Assembly (NCBI GenBank): GCA_947452665.1
Contig: CANGEH010000148.1
Span: forward strand, 1-5,871
Source: Caulobacteraceae bacterium
GTDB taxonomy: Bacteria; Pseudomonadota; Alphaproteobacteria; Caulobacterales; Caulobacteraceae
Direction of reading: 5' to 3'
Length of the DNA: 5,871 nt
The position numbers were made by a program, and so were the translations under genes. The notes beneath the pieces were generated by a model. It saw only the letters and a list, made by a program, of their open reading frames with translations. It was not told where the DNA came from and did no database searches. This document shows positions 1 through 5,456 of this stretch, one piece after another; position 1 is the first letter of the stretch, and every line of letters starts with the position of its first letter.

Positions 1-56
1 ATCATGTCGTCGGCGACAAAATAGCTGCTGGCACAAGAGGGACAGGTCAGTATCAT
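1..56 (-). CDS. Zinc-ribbon (MJ0042-type) domain protein, 5' end only
   Basis: Only the first 18 codons lie in the window; the gene runs off the left edge. The translation is MILTCPSCASSYFVADDM. The start MILTCPSC, with a Cys-X2-Cys knuckle at residues 5 and 8 followed by an aromatic residue, is the typical beginning of the MJ0042-family zinc ribbon, often annotated as a zinc-ribbon domain-containing protein in alphaproteobacteria. The second Cys pair that would complete the zinc site lies outside the window. The ATG is at 54-56. A GGAGC lies upstream on this strand but is about 16 bases away, too far for a convincing ribosome binding site. The gene is divergent from ftsE. The molecular role of this family is not established; the rest of the protein would be needed to say more. 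Confidence 0.72.
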   Translation of the reverse strand, partial: MILTCPSCASSYFVADDM

Positions 57-106
57 GGCAAGCGAATCGGACGCTCCAAAAGCTCTACTATCGAGGTCGC
101 CGATTT
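57..106. promoter_or_regulatory. Short divergent intergenic region between zinc-ribbon gene and ftsE
   Basis: About 50 bases separate the two divergent starts, so any promoter here must overlap the 5' coding sequence of one or both genes. I see no convincing -35/-10 pair on either strand. A GANTC site (GAATC, 64-68) sits in the gap and a second (GAGTC, 133-137) lies just inside ftsE. A GAGG at 93-96 is a possible Shine-Dalgarno for the ftsE TTG start at 107, with a 10-base spacer. Confidence 0.4.
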
Positions 107-886
107 TTGTCCTTCTGTCCAGCAGCGCCGGCGAGTCCCGTGGTAAATTCCGCCGTCCCCAGTGAAAAGCCCCCGACCGTCCGTTTTCGTGACGTGGGGC
201 TACGCTATGGACGCTCGCCAGAGATCCTGCGCGATATCAGTTTTGATCTAGAGCCGGGCAGCTTTCATTTTCTGACCGGGGCCTCGGGTGCGGGCAAGAG
301 CAGCCTGCTCAAACTGATCTATCTGGCCAACCGCCCAACGCGCGGTGAGGTGCAGATTTTTGGACAAAACGCGCAAAAAATGCGCCCTAAAGACCTGCCC
401 AGTTTGCGCAGGCGCATTGGGGTGGTGTTTCAAGAAATCTACCTCATGGAACACCTTAATGTGTTCGATAATACCGTGCTGCCCTTGCGGATTGCCGGGC
501 AAAAGCCGCAAGATTATCGCAATGATGCCGCCGAACTCCTAAACTGGGTTGGCCTGGGTCGGCGCATGGATGCCATGCCAGAGACCCTGTCGGGCGGCGA
601 GCGGCAAAGGCTTGCGATTGCCCGCGCGGTTGTGGGCCGTCCCAGCATTGTTCTGGCGGACGAGCCAACCGGCAATGTCGATCATGAAATGGGCCTGAGA
701 ATCTTGCGCTTGCTGGTCGAGCTAAACCGGCTTGGCACCACCATCTTGATTGCCAGCCATGATCAGGACCTGGTCGCTCGGTCGGGCATGCCGGTTATGC
801 ATCTGGATGGGGGCAGGCTATCGCACAGCCAATCCCCCTTCCAGCCTGACCTTGGTGCCGAGCCAATGGGCGCGGGAGACATTTGA
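107..886 (+). CDS. ftsE: Cell division ATP-binding protein FtsE
   Basis: FtsE is the cytoplasmic ATPase of the FtsEX complex, which works at the divisome and controls peptidoglycan hydrolysis through FtsX. The ABC core is complete: Walker A GASGAGKS at residues 58-65, Q-loop Gln109, signature LSGGE at 161-165, Walker B IVLADE at 181-186, D-loop near 189-192 and switch His218. The segment after the Q-loop (FQEIYLMEHLNVFDN) is typical of FtsE. Immediate overlap with ftsX settles the identity among ABC ATPases. The protein is 259 residues with this TTG start, longer than the roughly 222 of E. coli FtsE. The extra length is a Pro/Ala/Ser-rich N-terminus of about 24 residues before the core (VRFRDVGLRYG) and a short C-terminal tail. 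The start is uncertain: TTG at 107 has GAGG at 93-96, while GTG at 140 has GGCGAG only four bases upstream and would give 248 residues. No in-frame ATG precedes the core. Confidence 0.93.
   Translation: MSFCPAAPASPVVNSAVPSEKPPTVRFRDVGLRYGRSPEILRDISFDLEPGSFHFLTGASGAGKSSLLKLIYLANRPTRGEVQIFGQNAQKMRPKDLPSLRRRIGVVFQEIYLMEHLNVFDNTVLPLRIAGQKPQDYRNDAAELLNWVGLGRRMDAMPETLSGGERQRLAIARAVVGRPSIVLADEPTGNVDHEMGLRILRLLVELNRLGTTILIASHDQDLVARSGMPVMHLDGGRLSHSQSPFQPDLGAEPMGAGDI
874..878 (+). promoter_or_regulatory. Shine-Dalgarno for ftsX
   Basis: GGGAG lies seven bases before the ATG at 886, inside the end of ftsE. It supports ATG 886 as the ftsX start over the TTG at 883. Confidence 0.7.
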
Positions 887-1779
887 TGGCCAAGGCCTTT
901 GATCATCGCCGCTGGATACCCGCCCCGCTCTTGCCGCGTCAGGATGGCCGCGACGCCTCGCTCGTGTTCGTCATTGCCGTATTATGTTTTTTAGCCTGCC
1001 TAACCGGCATTGGCGGCCTGGGGGCTGACCGCGCCGCCCAAGGCTGGGGCCGTCAACTCAAGGGCTCAGCCACGATTATTGTGCGCTCCACCATTAGCCA
1101 GGTGCCCGATGCCGTCGCCGATCAGGCCGTGCAGGTGCTGGCACAGGTCCCCGGCGTCAAATCGGCGATCGCGCAAGACAAGGCCGAGGCCGAAGCCTTG
1201 CTGGCCCCGTGGCTTGGCCAAGACAGCGTATTGCAAGACCTGCCCCTGCCGCGCCTGGTCAATGTCCAACTGGATACCCTAAAACCTGCCACCGCCGAGG
1301 GCATGGCCAGCGCCTTAAAGGCGGCGGGCCTGGATGTGACGGTTGATGATCATACGCTGTGGATGAAGGATATTGGCCGGGCCGGAGACATGGCCCGGGG
1401 CTTGGCCATAGCAACCTTTGCGCTGATGGGCCTGTCCGCCGCGGCTGTGATTACCTTCGCCACGCGCGCAGGCATGTCGATGCGTCATCAGATTGTGGAG
1501 CTTCTTCACCTGACCGGGGCACAGGATCGCTTCATTGCCGACCTGTTCCAGGCCCGGTTTGCCACCATGGCCTTTTTTGCGGGGTTTCTAGGGGCCAGCG
1601 CTGCGGCTGGTCTTGCGGCAGCTGTGCGAACCTTGGGCGGAGCTGAGGGCTTGACCCCGGTTCTGCCCATTGCCTGGACGGACCTCTTGATCACCCTGCC
1701 CTGCCCTGTGGTTGCCGCCCTCGTCGCCGCCCTGGCCGCCCGCTTGACCACATTGGGCCTGTTAAGGGCCATGCCGTGA
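886..1779 (+). CDS. ftsX: Cell division protein FtsX (ABC permease)
   Basis: FtsX is the inner-membrane partner of FtsE and passes the ATPase signal to periplasmic hydrolase regulators at the septum. The 297-residue protein shows the family layout: a short cytoplasmic N-terminus, a first membrane segment at about 25-47, a periplasmic domain at about 48-170 containing the conserved PRLVNVQL (122-129), then three membrane segments at about 172-193, 224-247 and 265-286. The cytoplasmic stretch QIVELLHLTGAQDRFIADLFQARF (about 202-225) matches the FtsX family. It is shorter than the 352-residue E. coli protein, mainly at the N-terminus, as is common in alphaproteobacteria. I chose ATG 886 because GGGAG precedes it at good spacing; a TTG at 883 would add one residue. 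The ftsE stop and this start overlap by one base (TGATG), which suggests translational coupling. The ftsX stop overlaps the GTG start of the next gene by four bases. Confidence 0.93.
   Translation: MAKAFDHRRWIPAPLLPRQDGRDASLVFVIAVLCFLACLTGIGGLGADRAAQGWGRQLKGSATIIVRSTISQVPDAVADQAVQVLAQVPGVKSAIAQDKAEAEALLAPWLGQDSVLQDLPLPRLVNVQLDTLKPATAEGMASALKAAGLDVTVDDHTLWMKDIGRAGDMARGLAIATFALMGLSAAAVITFATRAGMSMRHQIVELLHLTGAQDRFIADLFQARFATMAFFAGFLGASAAAGLAAAVRTLGGAEGLTPVLPIAWTDLLITLPCPVVAALVAALAARLTTLGLLRAMP
1764..1768 (+). promoter_or_regulatory. Shine-Dalgarno for the ydcF-like gene
   Basis: AAGGG lies seven bases before the GTG at 1776, within the last codons of ftsX. It supports the GTG as the real start; no ATG is available in frame nearby. 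Confidence 0.65.
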
Positions 1780-2393
1780 AAACCATTGCGGCGCTCCTGA
1801 TCATATTAATGATCTGGACGGTCGGCTTGCTGGCCTTTGCCGCGCGCATCGATGCGTTTACACCCGCGCAAGAGCCGGCAATATCTGACGGCATTGTCGC
1901 CCTGACTGGTGTCTCGACCGACCGTATCCGCGAAGCCATGAAGCTGTTGCAAGAAGGCAAGGCCCAACGGATGCTGATTTCAGGGGTCAATCCAAAGGCC
2001 ACCCGCGCCGAAATTCGCGGCGTCGCCAAGGCCAGCCGTCGGATTTTCAACTGTTGTGTCGATCTCGGTTTTGAGGCTGCCGACACTTTGGGCAATGCCC
2101 GGGAGATTGCCGCCTGGGTCAAGGCCAAGAACTATGCCACCTTGATCGTTGTGACCTCGGACTACCACATGCCCCGCAGCCTGATGGAGTTGCGCGCCGC
2201 TATTCCCCAAGTGATCTTGACGCCCTATGCGGTGCGCACGGGCGAGTTGGACGCAAAGCATTGGTGGCGCACGGCCGAAAGCGCCCGGCGCATGATCAAA
2301 GAATACAATAAATACTTGGCCATCCTGCTGCGCGAAGCGTTTCTAAGCCTCGGGCCCAAGGATGATGGCCATCCAAAGGAGCCTGCCGCATGA
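1776..2393 (+). CDS. YdcF/DUF218 family membrane-anchored protein
   Basis: A DUF218 (YdcF/SanA/ElyC-type) protein of 205 residues. A single hydrophobic segment at about 4-23 anchors it in the inner membrane, probably with the catalytic-like domain in the periplasm. Family signatures are clear: DGIVALTG at 38-45, the Arg-Ile and Leu-Leu-x-x-Gly region at 50-61, LISGV at 67-71, a Cys-Cys pair at 93-94, DTLGNAREIAAW at 103-114, and VTSDYHMPRS at 126-135 with His131 and Arg134. The usual second glycine of the LTGG motif is Val46 here. The biochemical function of this family is not settled; relatives have been linked to envelope integrity in enterobacteria. It starts with GTG overlapping the ftsX stop (GTGA) and ends overlapping plsC (ATGA), so it is almost certainly co-translated with ftsEX. 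The link to division or envelope is inferred from this context. Confidence 0.88.
   Translation: MKTIAALLIILMIWTVGLLAFAARIDAFTPAQEPAISDGIVALTGVSTDRIREAMKLLQEGKAQRMLISGVNPKATRAEIRGVAKASRRIFNCCVDLGFEAADTLGNAREIAAWVKAKNYATLIVVTSDYHMPRSLMELRAAIPQVILTPYAVRTGELDAKHWWRTAESARRMIKEYNKYLAILLREAFLSLGPKDDGHPKEPAA
2375..2381 (+). promoter_or_regulatory. Strong Shine-Dalgarno for the plsC-like gene
   Basis: AAAGGAG with an eight-base spacer to ATG 2390 is the best ribosome binding site in the window. It lies inside the 3' end of the ydcF-like gene, so the acyltransferase can initiate on its own despite the four-base overlap. Confidence 0.75.
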
Positions 2394-3103
2394 TCTGGAT
2401 CCGGTCTGTCCTGTTCACATTCTGGCTATTTTTCTGGACTGCTTTTTTGGGCACAGCCTATCTGCCCTTGGTGCTTTTGCCGCGCCAATTAATGGCCAGG
2501 GCCCTCAAGATCTGGGCCCATGTCATGTTGTTTGGCCTGCGCTGGATCACAGGTGTTCGGATTGAGATCCGCGGACAGCAATATGTGCCGACCGGGGCGG
2601 CCCTGATTGCGGGCAAGCATATGGGCATGCTCGATACGATCGTGCCGTTTGTGGTCCTGCCTGATGTCTGCTTTGTCATGAAGCGCGAACTGACCTTTAT
2701 CCCGCTATTTGGCTGGCACGCTGTGAAGGCGACCATGATCTGGATTGATCGCGGTGCCCAGGCCAAGGCCCTGCGCAAAATGGTCAGCGATGCACAAGAC
2801 CGGTTTGTGCATGACCGCCAGGTGGTGATCTTCCCCGAAGGCACACGCAAAATGCCAGGGGCTGAGCCGGACTATAAGCCGGGCGTTGCCGCGCTTTATC
2901 GCGATCTAAACCTGCCTTGCAGCCTGATTGCCACCAATTCAGGCCAGCACTGGCCCGCCAAGGGCATTTTGCGCCATCCAGGAACGGTGGTGTTTGAATT
3001 CCTTGAACCCCTGCCCGCAGGCTTGCGGCGCGGCGAGTTCATGAAGGCGATGCAGGCCAAGATTGAGACCGCGTCAAACGCCCTAATGGCCCAAAACCTC
3101 TAG
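2390..3103 (+). CDS. plsC: 1-acyl-sn-glycerol-3-phosphate acyltransferase (PlsC family)
   Basis: A 237-residue member of the PlsC/LPLAT family, which transfers an acyl group to lysophosphatidic acid to make phosphatidic acid in membrane lipid synthesis. A hydrophobic N-terminal segment (about 6-30) attaches it to the inner membrane. The family motifs occur in order: motif I His77-X4-Asp82 (KHMGMLD), motif II around MKRELTFIPLFGW (97-109) with the downstream IDRG (119-122), motif III FPEGTR at 148-153, and motif IV with Pro176 before IATNSG. Motif I is slightly unusual because Gly replaces the common Ser two residues after His. The substrate could be another lyso-lipid, and a genome may hold more than one paralogue, so the symbol is by family. 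It is the last gene of the ftsEX operon. Its TAG stop shares CTAG (3100-3103) with the stop of the convergent gene, leaving no room for a terminator hairpin. Confidence 0.88.
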   Translation: MIWIRSVLFTFWLFFWTAFLGTAYLPLVLLPRQLMARALKIWAHVMLFGLRWITGVRIEIRGQQYVPTGAALIAGKHMGMLDTIVPFVVLPDVCFVMKRELTFIPLFGWHAVKATMIWIDRGAQAKALRKMVSDAQDRFVHDRQVVIFPEGTRKMPGAEPDYKPGVAALYRDLNLPCSLIATNSGQHWPAKGILRHPGTVVFEFLEPLPAGLRRGEFMKAMQAKIETASNALMAQNL

Positions 3104-3663
3104 TCCGCCGCCTCGAGGGCCTGGACCCTGACGAGCAGGGTCTCAAGGTGGGAATCGCAAATGCCTTCGGCGCGCAAGTGCTCGACCAGGTCGGTGAGAT
3201 AATCGATATTGCGGCCAGACAGCCCGCTTGCCCCGGCGATCAATTGGGCCTGGGCCTCAAGACTAAGGTCACCCGCCCATTGCGGGTGTTTAAGGTCGGA
3301 CAAGAACACCAGGGCCTGGGCCCTTTGTCCGTTGGGCAAGCTGACCATGGCTCTGGATTCAATATAGGTTTCGGTCGGCTGTTCGCGTTCACACAGATAG
3401 GCATAGACATCTGGCCATTGTTCCTTGGCCACCCGATAGGCCCGCCCACGCACTGCGCCGCCGGGGGCTAGCCCCAAAACCAGACCCGGGCGCTCATAAG
3501 TGCCGCGGTGATGGACCGAATAGATACAAAAAGCCCGCCTGCGCCCATGGAGTAGGGCCGCACTTGCCTCTACAAAGTCAAAGCCTGGCCGCCACATCAG
3601 CGAGCCATAGCCAAACACCCACCTCTCCCCATCGGGGCCCGTCGATACCATGTCGTCAAACAC
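3100..3663 (-). CDS. chaC: Gamma-glutamylcyclotransferase, ChaC family (glutathione-specific)
   Basis: ChaC-type enzymes cleave glutathione in the cytoplasm to 5-oxoproline and Cys-Gly. The N-terminal WVFGYGSLMW motif contains the YGSL substrate-binding loop. The later YLCEREQPTETYIE contains the Arg-Glu pair whose Glu is the expected catalytic acid of this family. A conserved Arg-rich stretch (HGRRRAFCIYSVHHRGT) and an RGRAYRV strand also fit. The start is uncertain. I chose GTG at 3663 (187 residues) because AGGA at 3670-3673 lies six bases upstream. ATG at 3651 (183 residues) has no good Shine-Dalgarno, and ATG 3690 or TTG 3714 would only add non-conserved sequence. With the chosen start the gene overlaps the divergent DUF2125 gene by 14 bases; with ATG 3651 the two starts share a CATG. 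At the other end it overlaps plsC by four bases. It is the only complete minus-strand gene in the window. Confidence 0.88.
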   Translation of the reverse strand: MFDDMVSTGPDGERWVFGYGSLMWRPGFDFVEASAALLHGRRRAFCIYSVHHRGTYERPGLVLGLAPGGAVRGRAYRVAKEQWPDVYAYLCEREQPTETYIESRAMVSLPNGQRAQALVFLSDLKHPQWAGDLSLEAQAQLIAGASGLSGRNIDYLTDLVEHLRAEGICDSHLETLLVRVQALEAAD

Positions 3664-4726
3664 TCTTGATCCTGAAACCGGTGCGACCATGCCCGAGCCA
3701 GCCCCCCAGCGCAAACCGCCTAGGCGGTTTTGGCTCTATGCGCCCTATGCCCTGGTCGGGGTTGCGGCCCTAGGCTGGAGCCTTGGCTGGTGGGTGATGA
3801 GCGGCCAGGTCAAGACCGGCATGGACAAGCAGGCTAATGCGCTGCGCCAAGCAGGCTATCAGGTCAGCTGGGTTAGCCGCAAGATTGGCGGCTATCCATT
3901 CCGGGTTGATGTGACCCTGACCGAGGCCAAATTGTCCGAGCCTTCGGGCTGGGGCCTTAGCTTTCCCGTGCTCAAGACCGAGGCCTTTGCCTATAGGCTG
4001 GACCATCTGGTGCTGGTCGCCCCTGATGGCGTCACCGTCATGCGGCCGGTCGCGGGGCCCTTGCGGGTCACGGCCAAGGGGCTGAGGGCCAGCCTTGTTC
4101 AGTCTGGGGTCGCCCTGCCGAGGCTTTCGGTCGAGGGCGCCGGGCTTGGCTTTAGCCCAGACCCGGGCGTAGGAAGCTTTGGTCTGGCCAGCGCCGACAA
4201 GCTGGAATTTCACCTGATCCCGGGCGGTGACAATGAAATGGCCATGCTGCTGCGGCTCGACGGCGGCAAGGCCGCGGGCGGTGGCCTGACCGCGCGCCTG
4301 GCAGGCACCAAGCCGGTTTCGCTGCTGTGGGACGCAACCTTGAGCCAAAGGGAAGCTTTTAAGGGCCGAGACTGGCCGGGCGCTGTGCGGTCCTGGACGG
4401 CGGCAGGCGGGGCCTTAAGCCTAAAACAGGGCGGCCTATCCCTTGGCGATACCCATATGGGCCTGACGGCTGGTCGCCTGAGCGTTGGGGCGGATGGCCG
4501 TCTTCGCGGCTCGCTCGAGGCCAATCTGCGATTTGGCGCCCAAGCCTTGCTGGCCATGGGCGATACCGGCCTGATCGACCCTTCCGCCGCCCAGATCGCT
4601 GCGGCCGTTGTCGATGCGCGTCAAGGCGGCATTGAAGCCAAGGGCGCGCGGGTAAACTTGAGCTTTGAAGCGGGCCGCACCACCATTGGCCCGGTGGCCC
4701 TTGGTCAAGCGCCAAAGGTCTATTAA
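3650..4726 (+). CDS. DUF2125 domain protein, membrane-anchored
   Basis: A 358-residue protein matching DUF2125, a family found mainly in alphaproteobacteria and of unknown function. A basic stretch (QRKPPRR, 20-26) precedes one hydrophobic membrane segment at about 28-50, so the large remainder is probably periplasmic. The hallmark is GYQVSW (69-74) followed by GGYPFR (80-85) and a strand-rich stretch VDVTLTEAKL. The rest is rich in Gly, Ala and Leu with alternating hydrophobic strands, and no catalytic motif is visible. This layout loosely recalls AsmA-like envelope proteins, but that is only a guess. The first available start is ATG 3650, after an in-frame TAG at 3608; ATG 3689 would give 345 residues and avoid overlap with chaC. 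Neither has a good Shine-Dalgarno. Its promoter must lie within chaC. It ends in TAATG, overlapping the next gene by one base. Confidence 0.85.
   Translation: MSSNTLDPETGATMPEPAPQRKPPRRFWLYAPYALVGVAALGWSLGWWVMSGQVKTGMDKQANALRQAGYQVSWVSRKIGGYPFRVDVTLTEAKLSEPSGWGLSFPVLKTEAFAYRLDHLVLVAPDGVTVMRPVAGPLRVTAKGLRASLVQSGVALPRLSVEGAGLGFSPDPGVGSFGLASADKLEFHLIPGGDNEMAMLLRLDGGKAAGGGLTARLAGTKPVSLLWDATLSQREAFKGRDWPGAVRSWTAAGGALSLKQGGLSLGDTHMGLTAGRLSVGADGRLRGSLEANLRFGAQALLAMGDTGLIDPSAAQIAAAVVDARQGGIEAKGARVNLSFEAGRTTIGPVALGQAPKVY
3670..3673 (-). promoter_or_regulatory. Shine-Dalgarno deciding the chaC start
   Basis: On the minus strand CAGGAT (core AGGA) stands six bases before GTG 3663. For the ATG at 3651 the same element would be 18 bases away, too far. 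This favours the GTG, though not decisively. Confidence 0.45.
3713..3730. repeat. Perfect 18-base palindrome (possible operator)
   Basis: AAACCGCCTAGGCGGTTT is fully self-complementary over 18 bases, and both flanking positions mismatch. It spans exactly codons 22-27 of the DUF2125 gene (Lys-Pro-Pro-Arg-Arg-Phe). It also lies 50 bases upstream of the chaC GTG and about 60 bases downstream of the DUF2125 ATG, where a chaC promoter or operator would be expected. A role as a regulator binding site is inferred; the symmetry itself is seen directly. Confidence 0.5.
4714..4718 (+). promoter_or_regulatory. Shine-Dalgarno for the chorismate-mutase-like gene
   Basis: AAAGG lies seven bases before ATG 4726, within the last codons of the DUF2125 gene, and confirms that start. 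Confidence 0.65.
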
Positions 4727-5454
4727 TGGCCAAGGACACAGCCGCGCGCCTAGAGGCCATAGATGCCGCCCTTTTGGCCCTGATTGATGAGCGGGCGGCC
4801 CTAGCCAGCGCGCTTGATCCCTCGCAGGCCATATTGACCCTGCGCCGGGTCGCGGCCCTGCCGCGTACCACCGCGCGTTTGGGGCTTATTGTGCGGCTAT
4901 GGCGCGAAATCTTGGCCGAGGACCGCGCGCGTCATGCGCCTAGCCATCTGAGCATCTGGAGCGGCAAGGACGGGCCCCACACGCTTGAACTCGCCCGCCA
5001 GACCTTTGGCGCGGCCCCACCCGCAAGATTAGTGACCAAGGCTGAAGAGGCGCTGGCCGCGGCTAAGACCCCCGGCGGTATCGCGATCCTGGCCCTGTCT
5101 GGCGATCATCCCTGGTGGCTGCGGCTTTTGGCCGAACCAAGCCTGCAAGTATTTGCCGCCCTGCCCGATCTGGCCTCCAGCGGGCCGATGGCGGCGCTGG
5201 CCGTGGCGGCCCTGACCCCAGAGCCGACCGGCGCGGACCAGACCTTTTGGGTGACCGATGCGCCGGGCCCGGTGGCGGCGATTGCTGAAAGCCTAGCCCG
5301 CGACGGCGTTGCGGCACATCTGGTTTGCGAGTCTGGCGGCCTTAGACTGTTTAGCCTAGCCGGATTTTATCAGCGCGATGATGTCAGGCTGATCCGCGCG
5401 CCTGGCCAACTGTCCGGCGTGATCGGCGCTTCTCCCGAGCCGTTTTACGTGTAA
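4726..5454 (+). CDS. Chorismate mutase-like protein with prephenate dehydratase/ACT-like C-terminus
   Basis: A 242-residue protein of the alphaproteobacterial 'chorismate mutase' type found beside hisC. Residues 6-66 resemble the three-helix AroQ fold: helix 1 ends in LLALIDERAALA (16-27), and the last helix has LIVRLWREILAED (54-66). Aligned by eye with the E. coli PheA mutase domain, about 13 residues are missing after helix 1, including the position of catalytic Lys39. The positions of Arg11 and Arg51 are Ala and Gln, while the Arg28 equivalent (Arg23) is kept and Gln88 is Glu61. Residues 75-165 look like a worn prephenate-dehydratase lobe (FG..., an AEEALAA stretch, HPWWLRLL, then a VFAALP strand). 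Residues 168-240 resemble an ACT domain (DQTFWVTDAPGPVAAIAESLARDGV, then VIGASPEPF). Mutase activity is therefore doubtful; a regulatory or accessory role in aromatic amino-acid synthesis is possible. It overlaps the DUF2125 gene by one base. Confidence 0.75.
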   Translation: MAKDTAARLEAIDAALLALIDERAALASALDPSQAILTLRRVAALPRTTARLGLIVRLWREILAEDRARHAPSHLSIWSGKDGPHTLELARQTFGAAPPARLVTKAEEALAAAKTPGGIAILALSGDHPWWLRLLAEPSLQVFAALPDLASSGPMAALAVAALTPEPTGADQTFWVTDAPGPVAAIAESLARDGVAAHLVCESGGLRLFSLAGFYQRDDVRLIRAPGQLSGVIGASPEPFYV

Positions 5455-5456
5455 AA
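5443..5456. repeat. Small AT-rich inverted repeat at the end of the chorismate-mutase-like gene
   Basis: TTTTAC-GT-GTAAAA has perfect six-base arms around a two-base centre and covers the stop codon. It could be an operator for hisC, whose start is 45 bases downstream, or chance. Its AT-rich arms and two-base loop make it a poor terminator. Confidence 0.3.

Noticed and set aside
55..165. A small plus-strand reading frame from ATG 55 giving about 36 residues.
   Set aside because: It overlaps ftsE in another frame, has no Shine-Dalgarno and no recognisable motif; it is most likely chance.
1799..1814. Inverted repeat GATCAT-ATTA-ATGATC near the start of the ydcF-like gene.
   Set aside because: Six-base arms within the codons of a hydrophobic membrane segment are expected by chance, and no regulated start lies nearby.
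1691..2128. A 145-residue antisense reading frame across the ftsX end and the ydcF-like gene.
   Set aside because: It is a shadow of two well-supported plus-strand genes in GC-rich DNA and shows no family motif.
2366..2375. Ten-base palindrome GATGGCCATC just before the plsC Shine-Dalgarno.
   Set aside because: Ten-base palindromes occur several times by chance in a window of this size, and this one contains the over-represented GGCC.
3311..3324. Inverted repeat AGGGCC-TG-GGCCCT inside chaC.
   Set aside because: It arises from the general GGCC excess and repeated Ala/Gln codons; position and context give no regulatory sense.
3713..3731. Reading the 18-base palindrome followed by TTTT as an intrinsic terminator.
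   Set aside because: It lies early inside the DUF2125 gene, the run of T is only four bases beyond the G+C stem, and the hairpin would need a CTAG loop on a short stem.
4359..4871. A 170-residue antisense reading frame across the DUF2125 end and the mutase-like gene.
   Set aside because: The translation is Arg-, Ser- and Pro-rich low-complexity sequence typical of a GC-rich shadow frame.
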